From assembly GCA_937959395.1 (NCBI GenBank), contig CALGLR010000057.1:1-64000 (forward strand): 64,000 bases of DNA. Direction: 5' to 3'. The translations under genes were made by a program, and so were the position numbers. Numbering within the stretch: position 1 is the stretch's first letter; every line of letters starts with the position of its first letter. The notes under the pieces are model-generated. The model saw only the letters and a program-made list of their open reading frames with translations. It did no database searches and was not told where the DNA came from. The DNA is from an uncultured Flavobacteriaceae bacterium. GTDB taxonomy: Bacteria > Bacteroidota > Bacteroidia > Flavobacteriales > Flavobacteriaceae. Positions 43,888 through 50,915 of the stretch are shown piece by piece.

Positions 43888-44346
43888 TTAGCGTGAGCTT
43901 TGGATTCCAAAAATATCGCCAGTATTTAATTCCGCATCAGTAAATTCAGGTACAATTTTAAATTTTAGTTGACCAGTTACACGTGGTGATTGATTTTTAA
44001 TACTTTTAAAAATATGTACTAAATCTGCCTCACTAAATTCAACATTAACTACCAAATTCTTACCAAAATTATTATAGCTTTTTGTTCCAGGATAAAATTC
44101 CAAAATTAAGGTTGGATTCATTCCTGTACTTTGAAATATACTTGTTAATGACCACCTTATTCCTTCCGCACGCTTTTCAATAGCGTAATGTTCTATCACA
44201 GTTATATTTGCATTTATACTCGCCAATTTTTGTGTTTCTTGAGCAGTTAGATTTTCTTTATCAAGTAAGTCTTTTTGCATACTTTTATAAAGTTCGTACA
44301 TCACATAATTTTGGTTTTCAGGAAATGTTTTTGGGTCAATAATCAT
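43888..44346 (-). CDS. Unrecognised small protein, partner of CSGCGYDES gene
   Basis: 152 residues, no signal peptide. A helical N-terminal half (YVMYELYKSMQKDLLDKENL, QKLASINANITVIEHYAIEK) and a beta-rich C-terminal half (PTLILEFYPGTKSYNNFGKN, GQLKFKIVPEFTDAEL). No family recognised. Translated just ahead of the gene at 43301, so the two products probably act together. Confidence 0.7.
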   Translation of the reverse strand: MIIDPKTFPENQNYVMYELYKSMQKDLLDKENLTAQETQKLASINANITVIEHYAIEKRAEGIRWSLTSIFQSTGMNPTLILEFYPGTKSYNNFGKNLVVNVEFSEADLVHIFKSIKNQSPRVTGQLKFKIVPEFTDAELNTGDIFGIQSSR

Positions 44347-44502
44347 AATTATTTGGTTGTTTTTTGGGTTAGTATTTTTTCGTCACAATCACTGGATTCA
44401 AATTATTGCCAACAAGAATATAAGCGTACCATTAAACATATATCCTTATATATTATTAATAATCATCCAAACATTTAAATGTTATGGACACTCTTCATTC
44501 CT

Positions 44503-45840
44503 TTAATCCACAAGCTCCTTTTGTTCCAATTTAGGAGCAGGGCGTTTCCAATTAGATAAATGTTGCACCATACATTCATAAAACTCAAGAACCATTTGTT
44601 CAATTAATACAATGAATTTTTTGTTACTGGCAAATCCTGCACCAAACTCAGAGATTAATGTAATATGAAAAGCCTGTATGTCTTTATCTTTAGATAGCTC
44701 AGAAAGGGTACTTAAATCGCTTAATTTTACTTTTAAGTTGGCTTGTGCATATTTTACATTTGCTTCAATCCATAAACTCTTATGTAGTTTATTAAAACTA
44801 TCTAAATCTTTCTTTTTGCAATTTTCTAATTGTTTACTAATCCATGTTATTCTTGCAACAGTACCAATGTTCATTGGCGGCGCTACTTTTACAGACATGG
44901 TGACGACTCTGCGTTCAAACTCTACTTTTATTTTAATATCAGAAACAGAATCTTTAATTGAGAGCTGCCCGTTTATGTAATTTTCTTTAACAACTTTTCT
45001 AATATCGTTTTTTATACTGTCTTTGTTTTTTGGAGAGGATTTTACCAAAACCCCTAATTTTCGACTCATTAATAAAGCCATATCCTTTTCTTCTTCATAC
45101 CAACTTACTACAGCATCTTCAATATACTCGTCACTTACTTTTAATGGTTTTTGAGCACGAATATTTTCTGCTAGCTCTTTCCAACCCGGTTTCATTTGTA
45201 CATAACCATTTATTCCAGATACAGGGTTTTCAAAATAATAAAGGACTTCTCGCATTATTTCTACTTGATCTACGTCTTTAATCGTTTGCTCATTTTTAAA
45301 TAGTAATAACCGTCCAATAGTAATTAAATAAGTCCATGAGAAATGAAATAGAGATACACTTTTTGGAGGTTTTATTTTTAATGGTGAATGCGAAGAATCG
45401 GCAACAAACTCGTTAGAGACTGTAACTAATTTACCCACTTTAAGTTTCTTAGAAATATCTATATACGTTTCAATTTGTTCTTTACTTAAGCTATTATTCT
45501 TGTTTTTCATTTCAAAAAAAGCCGCATCAGCAATAACGCCCTTAATAACAATAAGTATTAAACCATCAATTCTAGATGTACTAATTTCAGGGAAGCAAGC
45601 TTCAGTATAATAAAAGACTTTGCCACTTCTACTTAGTTTTAATTCTTTAAATATAATATCTCGATATTCTTTGATTAAACTTAGAGTGGTAAGAAAGATA
45701 GAGGTTAATGCCATTTCATCACCAGTTTTTAAAGTAGGAATTAATCTAGCGGGTTGTATTTGTATCTGCTTCTCTTGAACAAAAAAATCGAAGTCCTCTT
45801 TTTTTAAACCAACGAGTTTGGTTAAGTTCTTTTTTATCAT
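44503..45840 (-). CDS. PD-(D/E)XK nuclease-like protein
   Basis: 445 residues, no signal peptide. Residues ~80-140 carry the elements of a PD-(D/E)XK nuclease core: a TEACFPEISTSRIDGLILIV strand with the Asp, then ADAAFFEMKNKNNSL (ExK), then KEQIETYIDISKKL (Q...Y helix). The remaining two thirds are not recognised: a helical middle (~150-250) and a beta-rich C-terminal part (VKVEFERRVVTMSVKVAPPM near 310). It could be an anti-phage or DNA repair nuclease; single-gene nucleases of this size are found in defence islands. 156 bp separate it from the two-gene unit downstream on the same strand. Confidence 0.65.
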   Translation of the reverse strand: MIKKNLTKLVGLKKEDFDFFVQEKQIQIQPARLIPTLKTGDEMALTSIFLTTLSLIKEYRDIIFKELKLSRSGKVFYYTEACFPEISTSRIDGLILIVIKGVIADAAFFEMKNKNNSLSKEQIETYIDISKKLKVGKLVTVSNEFVADSSHSPLKIKPPKSVSLFHFSWTYLITIGRLLLFKNEQTIKDVDQVEIMREVLYYFENPVSGINGYVQMKPGWKELAENIRAQKPLKVSDEYIEDAVVSWYEEEKDMALLMSRKLGVLVKSSPKNKDSIKNDIRKVVKENYINGQLSIKDSVSDIKIKVEFERRVVTMSVKVAPPMNIGTVARITWISKQLENCKKKDLDSFNKLHKSLWIEANVKYAQANLKVKLSDLSTLSELSKDKDIQAFHITLISEFGAGFASNKKFIVLIEQMVLEFYECMVQHLSNWKRPAPKLEQKELVD

Positions 45841-45944
45841 AGAAAAATAAGTTTTGGGTATTAATAGCTATTATAAAGAAACCTAAAATAAATAGTATAG
45901 CGCAAAAATTTGCCTTACAAAAAGTAAGGTTTGGAAAGGGTTTT

Positions 45945-46015
45945 ACAATTCATCTCTAAAAAACAACAATTGGGACATTTGTTTTTTTTAAAACGAGGGT
46001 TCTAAGGCATCTTTG
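45945..46015 (+). promoter_or_regulatory. LytTR-type direct-repeat promoter (site C)
   Basis: ACAATTCAT (45945-45953), 12 bp, ACAATTGGG (45966-45974), 33 bp, -7-like CATCTTTG (46008-46015), 25 bp before the start of the TPR gene that leads the LytS kinase operon. The hairpin CCTTAC-A5-GTAAGG at 45913-45929 lies just upstream. Confidence 0.78.
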
Positions 46016-46040
46016 TATCAAATCATTAAAACCAATAACC

Positions 46041-46664
46041 ATGTTAAGAATTATAGCTATTATCGTATTACTTGTAACTAGTCAACTAAGTGCGCAAAGC
46101 AATTATGAAACCGGAATGCAAAATGCTTTTAAATTATGGAAAGCTAACGAGTCTGAAAACGCTGTTAATTTATTTGAACGTATTGCTAATGCAGAAACCG
46201 AAAATTGGTTACCATCGTATTATGCGGCAAACGTATTAATTGTAAAAAGTTTTCAAACCAAAGAGGAACAAGAATTAGTAGCGCAATTAAAAAAGGCACA
46301 AAATTTTATAAATGATGCCACGGCGATTTCAAAAGAGAATCCAGAAATTATAGTGTTACAAGCACTATTACATACGGCATATATTGCTTTTGATGGCGCC
46401 AAGTACGGCATGACATTGTCTGGGAAAGTGGCGAGTTTATATAGCGAAGCTCTAAAATTAGCACCAAATAATCCTAGAGTCGTTTTTAGTAAAGCCGACT
46501 GGGATATGGGAGCTGCCAGATATTTTGGACAGGATACCAAGCCATTTTGTAAAGACATTGAAAAAGCAGTGAAACTTTTTGTTAACTTTAAACCTGAAAC
46601 TCCTTTTCATCCAGGTTGGGGAAAGGATAGAGCAGAGGCTGTTTTAGAAGCTTGTGGAAAATAA
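46041..46664 (+). CDS. Exported TPR-like protein heading LytS kinase operon
   Basis: 207 residues with a signal peptide (MLRIIAIIVLLVTSQLSAQ). The mature part has helical TPR-like repeats (ESENAVNLFERIANAETENW, ASLYSEALKLAPNNPRVVFS) and a C-terminal Cys (EACGK). Bacteroidota homologues of this type are small periplasmic proteins of unknown role. The kinase gene starts 18 bp downstream, so the two are co-transcribed from LytTR site C; it may help sense the envelope signal (inference). Confidence 0.82.
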   Translation: MLRIIAIIVLLVTSQLSAQSNYETGMQNAFKLWKANESENAVNLFERIANAETENWLPSYYAANVLIVKSFQTKEEQELVAQLKKAQNFINDATAISKENPEIIVLQALLHTAYIAFDGAKYGMTLSGKVASLYSEALKLAPNNPRVVFSKADWDMGAARYFGQDTKPFCKDIEKAVKLFVNFKPETPFHPGWGKDRAEAVLEACGK

Positions 46665-46682
46665 TCACTTATAATTAAAAAG

Positions 46683-48020
46683 ATGCAAAAAGTAATCAAA
46701 GAAATAGGAATAGCATTTATAATAGGAACATTTGTTTTTATAATAGGAGCCGTGTTTTTTGAAGACTATACCCATCATTCAACGAAGCACTATTTAATTA
46801 GTTTCGGTTTTTATCAATTATATGCTTTCGTATTGGGCTTTAGTAATACCGCTTATTTTAATTTTCTTGAAAAAATATCTTGGAAAGATAATAATGGATA
46901 TAAACGAATTATTATAGGGGTTCTGGGGTCTATTATTATTACTCTGATAGGCTTGTTTTTATTAAGGGCATTTACTTCTGTTGTTTATAATGGTAACACG
47001 TTTATATATTTTATTGAAAATGAGAAACTAATAAATTACAGATTTGGTTTTTGGATCACCATGATTATCGTTCTTATTTTTCATCTTATTTATTTTTATA
47101 ATCGGTACCAAAAGCGAAAAATAAAAGAACAAAAAGTAATAGCAGGAACTGCGAATGCCAAGTTTGACGCTTTAAAAAATCAATTAGATCCTCATTTTCT
47201 ATTTAATAGCTTAAATGTATTAACAAGTCTTATAGAAGAAAACCCTAAAAACGCTCAAAAATTCACAACGAGTCTCTCAAAAGTATACCGTTACGTTTTA
47301 GAGCAAAAAAATAAAGACCTAATAACGGTAGACGAAGAATTGAAATTTGCAAAAACCTATATGTCTTTATTAAAAATGCGATTTGAAGATAGTATTGTAT
47401 TTGAGATACCAGAACGGGCATTAAATCCAGACGCAAAAGTAGTGCCTTTGTCTTTACAATTATTATTAGAAAATGCAGTAAAGCATAATATTGTGACCTC
47501 AAGTAAGCCTCTGTATATAAAAATTTATGAGGATGGAGACCATTTGGTCGTAGAAAATAACTTACAAACCAAACAAATTATTAAAAAGAGTAGTGGTGTT
47601 GGCTTAGATAATATTAGACAACGTTACCGATTATTAACAAAAAAACGAGTAAAAATAAGCGAAACAAAAACCGATTTTAAGGTTACCGTTCCTATTCTTA
47701 CTAAACAAATATCGATTATGAAAGCATTACCACAAATACAATTAGACGATGCATACATTAGAGCGCGAAAATATGTTGAAGATTTAAGAGATTTTTACTA
47801 CCATTTAATTACGTATAGCTTGGTTATCCCATTCTTGGCGTTTATTAATTACATGACGTATTGGAAAGTAAAATGGTTTTTATTCTCAATGGCAGGTTGG
47901 GGAATAGGTTTGGTTTTTCATGCTTTAAATGTTTACGGAAAAGGTAAAGTCTTTGGCGGTAAGCAATGGGAAGATAAAAAGATACGAGAATTTATGGATC
48001 AAGAACGAAAAGACTATTAA
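46683..48020 (+). CDS. LytS/YehU-type histidine kinase with C-terminal 2TM domain
   Basis: 445 residues. Four membrane helices in the first ~145 residues, then a PF06580-type kinase core with LDPHFLFNSLNVLTSLIEEN (phosphoacceptor His near 171) and ATPase motifs VPLSLQLLLENAVKHNIV and SSGVGLDNIRQRYRLL. Unusually the catalytic core is followed by a second membrane unit at ~356-445: YIRARKYVEDLRDFYYHLIT, two helices and GKQWEDKKIREFMDQE, which is a 2TM domain (PF13239). The next gene encodes the same domain alone. Kinases of this class phosphorylate LytTR regulators; the one at 50147 is the likely partner. Confidence 0.9.
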   Translation: MQKVIKEIGIAFIIGTFVFIIGAVFFEDYTHHSTKHYLISFGFYQLYAFVLGFSNTAYFNFLEKISWKDNNGYKRIIIGVLGSIIITLIGLFLLRAFTSVVYNGNTFIYFIENEKLINYRFGFWITMIIVLIFHLIYFYNRYQKRKIKEQKVIAGTANAKFDALKNQLDPHFLFNSLNVLTSLIEENPKNAQKFTTSLSKVYRYVLEQKNKDLITVDEELKFAKTYMSLLKMRFEDSIVFEIPERALNPDAKVVPLSLQLLLENAVKHNIVTSSKPLYIKIYEDGDHLVVENNLQTKQIIKKSSGVGLDNIRQRYRLLTKKRVKISETKTDFKVTVPILTKQISIMKALPQIQLDDAYIRARKYVEDLRDFYYHLITYSLVIPFLAFINYMTYWKVKWFLFSMAGWGIGLVFHALNVYGKGKVFGGKQWEDKKIREFMDQERKDY

Positions 48021-48022
48021 TT

Positions 48023-48385
48023 ATGGAAAATTATAATATAGAAAAGTATAACGAAGAAAATGAAGATGCAGATTTTCAGAGCAAATTTGAGTTAGAAGAT
48101 GCTTATTTAAGAGCAAAGAAACGAGTAGATAAAATAAAAGGTTTTTATTGGCATTTATTCTGGTATGTTGTGGTAAATATATTCTTATTAAGTATGATTT
48201 ATGCTAGATTAGGTAAAAGCGAAACGATATGGCAGTATAGACATTTTTCAACTGCTTTCTTTTGGGGTATTGGTTTGTTATTTCATTTTCTAGGGACTTT
48301 TGGTACAAATGTTTTATTTGGAAAAGAATGGGAGAAAAAACAAATAGAAAAGTATATGGATAAAGATAAAAGACGTTGGGAGTAA
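48023..48385 (+). CDS. Stand-alone 2TM domain protein
   Basis: 120 residues, starting 2 bp after the kinase stop. Same build as the C-terminal part of the kinase: DAYLRAKKRVDKIKGFYWHL, two helices (FWYVVVNIFLLSMIYARL, FFWGIGLLFHFLGTFGTNVL) and FGKEWEKKQIEKYMDKDKRR. Probably associates with the kinase in the membrane. Confidence 0.9.
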   Translation: MENYNIEKYNEENEDADFQSKFELEDAYLRAKKRVDKIKGFYWHLFWYVVVNIFLLSMIYARLGKSETIWQYRHFSTAFFWGIGLLFHFLGTFGTNVLFGKEWEKKQIEKYMDKDKRRWE

Positions 48386-48555
48386 TTCGTGCATTATATC
48401 TAATAAGTCTTCTTGTGATTTGTATCTAACTATCGTTAAAATAGGTGTTTAACGGGTTAAAGTGAATGCCTGCTTAATAAGAGGATTTACAAGTTTTGCT
48501 CGTTTTTATAAAAAACAGAACTTTTAATTATTGTATATGTGTTTTTAATGATACT

Positions 48556-48625
48556 ATTTTGTCTATTTTTATAAAAATTAACACATAAATTTATATAAAT
48601 GTATAATTTTATCTACTTTTATGAA
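48556..48625. repeat. 20-bp direct repeat upstream of GH5 cellulase
   Basis: ATTTTGTCTATTTTTATAAA (48556-48575) recurs with three changes at 48606-48625, exactly 50 bp further on. Both lie 70-140 bp before the cellulase start, where paired regulator sites are expected. The rest of the 310-bp gap 48386-48695 shows nothing else clear. Confidence 0.45.
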
Positions 48626-48695
48626 GTATTATTGGTAATGTTGATTGTACTATAATACAAAATTAATCCAATATAAAACCCTAAAATAATTAATT

Positions 48696-49988
48696 ATGAA
48701 AATGAAAATTACTTTTTTTAACAAATCTAATCTCAAATTATTATCAAAAAAAATAATTCCTATATTTTGCTTGGCATTTTTAATGAGTTCAACTGCTTTT
48801 TCACAAACCATAGTTGAACGATATGGCCGATTACAAGTAAACGGAAGTCATGTAACCGCAGAGAACGGAGAAAAAATAAGCTTTGCAGGGAATAGCCTTT
48901 TTTGGAGTAATGCAGGTGATACTGCCGATTTTTACAACGCTCAATCTGTTAATCACCTTGCAGATGATTGGAGAAGCTATATTATAAGACCAGCTTTAGG
49001 AGTAAAAGAAGATTGGGATGGAGGAACAGGTTACATAGATAACCCGCAACAACAAAAAGCAAAAATTATAAGAGTCATAGATGCAGCAATAGCGAAAGGA
49101 ATTTATGTTATAATAGATTGGCATACGCACAAAGCTGAAAATTACACAAACGAAGCGGCACAATTTTTTGGAGAAATAGCACAACTTTATGGAGATAAGG
49201 ATAATATTATATATGAAATATATAATGAACCTTTAAACTCAACTTCATGGAATACAGTGAAGAACTATTCAGCACCAGTAATTAATGCGATTAGGGCTCA
49301 TGATCCAGATAATCTTATTATTGTTGGAACGCCTACATGGTCTCAAGATGTTCATGTAGCTGCAGCTAACCCTATTGTGGGTGATTCAAATTTAGCATAC
49401 ACTATGCATTTTTATGCAAATACTCATGGTCAATGGCTTAGAGATCGCACATTAGCTGCTATGAATAGTGGTATTGCTATATTTGTAACCGAATTTGGCA
49501 CCACAGATGCTAGCGGAAATGGAGGCTTTAATCCTCAAGAGTCACAAGTATGGTTGGATTTTTTAGTAGACAACGATATAAGTTATGTGAATTGGACCAT
49601 TAGCGATAAAGATGAAGATTCATGCGTTGTAAAAGCGAATATGGGAGTTCAAGGCTTATTAAATACACAATTAACAGATTCTGGAGTTTTTATAAGAGAT
49701 CACATGAGAGGTCGTGGTGAAATCTTATCCTCTAATGAGTTTGAGTTTGATGGAAATACTACTGAAATATTCCCTAATCCGGCACATAACGAATTGTTTA
49801 TTAAATCAAATTTTAAAATAGAGACTGTTTCTATATTTGATATTACAGGGCGATTAGTTTTTTCAAAACAACCAGAAAAAAATAATGAGCGAATTGAAAT
49901 TAATATAGAATCACTTAGTAAAGGAAGTTATATTCTAAAATTAGAATCTTCTGGAAAAACGATGGCCAGAAAAATTATAAAGCAATAA
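48696..49988 (+). CDS. Secreted GH5 cellulase with T9SS sorting domain
   Basis: 430 residues. Signal peptide (~1-36), GH5 catalytic barrel (~40-335) with GKISFAGNSLFWSN-like start, DWHTHKAENYTNEA, acid/base IYEIYNEPLN (Glu of NEP near 176) and nucleophile in FVTEFGTTDASG (Glu near 265). The subfamily looks like GH5_2 endoglucanases. A T9SS type A tail closes it (EIFPNPAHNELFIKSN, SKGSYILKLESSGKTMARKI). An extracellular beta-1,4-endoglucanase is the likely activity. It sits between the LytS/2TM genes and the LytTR regulator gene and ends with a strong terminator. Confidence 0.92.
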   Translation: MKMKITFFNKSNLKLLSKKIIPIFCLAFLMSSTAFSQTIVERYGRLQVNGSHVTAENGEKISFAGNSLFWSNAGDTADFYNAQSVNHLADDWRSYIIRPALGVKEDWDGGTGYIDNPQQQKAKIIRVIDAAIAKGIYVIIDWHTHKAENYTNEAAQFFGEIAQLYGDKDNIIYEIYNEPLNSTSWNTVKNYSAPVINAIRAHDPDNLIIVGTPTWSQDVHVAAANPIVGDSNLAYTMHFYANTHGQWLRDRTLAAMNSGIAIFVTEFGTTDASGNGGFNPQESQVWLDFLVDNDISYVNWTISDKDEDSCVVKANMGVQGLLNTQLTDSGVFIRDHMRGRGEILSSNEFEFDGNTTEIFPNPAHNELFIKSNFKIETVSIFDITGRLVFSKQPEKNNERIEINIESLSKGSYILKLESSGKTMARKIIKQ

Positions 49989-50012
49989 GGACTATTAATA
50001 GTTTAAAAATAA

Positions 50013-50056
50013 AAAATTCCCCTACTGTAATATACAAGTTGCAGTAGGGGAATTTT
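50013..50056 (+). terminator. Strong terminator after GH5 gene
   Basis: 15-bp perfect stem AAAATTCCCCTACTG (50013-50027) with CAGTAGGGGAATTTT (50042-50056), 14-nt loop, followed by ATTTTG. It isolates the cellulase from the LytTR regulator gene. Confidence 0.9.
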
Positions 50057-50114
50057 ATTTTGAATTTATGGCTGCAAATTCTATGTGCAAATGGTATAAG
50101 AAAGGGATTAATTA

Positions 50115-50122
50115 TATCTTTG
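50115..50122 (+). promoter_or_regulatory. -7 box upstream of LytTR regulator
   Basis: TATCTTTG matches TAnnTTTG exactly, 24 bp before the ATG at 50147 and after the GH5 terminator, so the regulator gene has its own promoter. No clear -33 element. Confidence 0.55.
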
Positions 50123-50146
50123 AGTTTAAATTGAAGAATTAATTAA

Positions 50147-50902
50147 ATGCGAGTAATAATAATAGAAGACGAAAAACCTTCAGCAAGGCGTTTACAGCGT
50201 TTATTGTTAGAATTGAATATAGAAGCAAAGGTGCTTTTGCATTCTGTAGAGGAATCTATTGAATGGTTTAATAATAATGAACATCCAGATCTTATTTTTT
50301 TAGATATTCAATTAAGTGATGGTCTATCATTCGAGATTTTTGAAGCTGTAGAAATAAAATCGGCTATTATTTTTACCACGGCATATGATGAATATGCTTT
50401 GCAAGCATTTAAATTAAATAGCATTGATTATTTATTGAAACCAATTGATGATGAAGATTTGGAAACGGCAGTATCTAAGTATAAAGAGCGGATTCCTAAA
50501 AAACAAAATTTAGAATTAGATTTTGATGCTATTAAAAAGCTATTAATAAATCCAATAGAGAGAGCATATAAGAAACGATTCTCGGTAAAAGTAGGGCAGC
50601 ATTTAAAATTAATTAATATTGAAGACATTGAATGTTTTTATAGTGAAAACAAAGGCACTTATTTATATACCAAAGATGGACGTAATTATCTTATAGATAC
50701 AACTCTCGAAGAATTAAATAATGATTTAGATCCTAATGTGTTTTTTAGAATAAACCGAAAATTTTATATAAATATTAATGCCATTAAAGATATGGTAAGT
50801 TATACCAATTCTAGATTACAAATAAAGCTTAATTCTTACAATGAAAGTGATGTAATTGTTGCTAGAGAACGTGTTAAAGACTTTAAAAAGTGGTTAGAAT
50901 AA
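50147..50902 (+). CDS. LytTR family response regulator
   Basis: 251 residues. Receiver domain with acidic E7-D8-E9, phosphoacceptor Asp53 in LIFLDIQLSDG, T in IIFTTAYDEYALQAF and Lys in YLLKPID, then a LytTR DNA-binding domain at ~148-251 (FSVKVGQHLKLINIEDIECF, YLIDTTLEELNNDL, FFRINRKFYININAI, VIVARERVKDFKKWL). LytTR proteins bind 9-bp direct repeats 12 bp apart, which is exactly what is found at four promoters in this window. The LytS-type kinase at 46683 is its probable partner, separated by the 2TM and GH5 genes. Confidence 0.93.
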   Translation: MRVIIIEDEKPSARRLQRLLLELNIEAKVLLHSVEESIEWFNNNEHPDLIFLDIQLSDGLSFEIFEAVEIKSAIIFTTAYDEYALQAFKLNSIDYLLKPIDDEDLETAVSKYKERIPKKQNLELDFDAIKKLLINPIERAYKKRFSVKVGQHLKLINIEDIECFYSENKGTYLYTKDGRNYLIDTTLEELNNDLDPNVFFRINRKFYININAIKDMVSYTNSRLQIKLNSYNESDVIVARERVKDFKKWLE

Positions 50903-50915
50903 ACCTAAACTTAGC

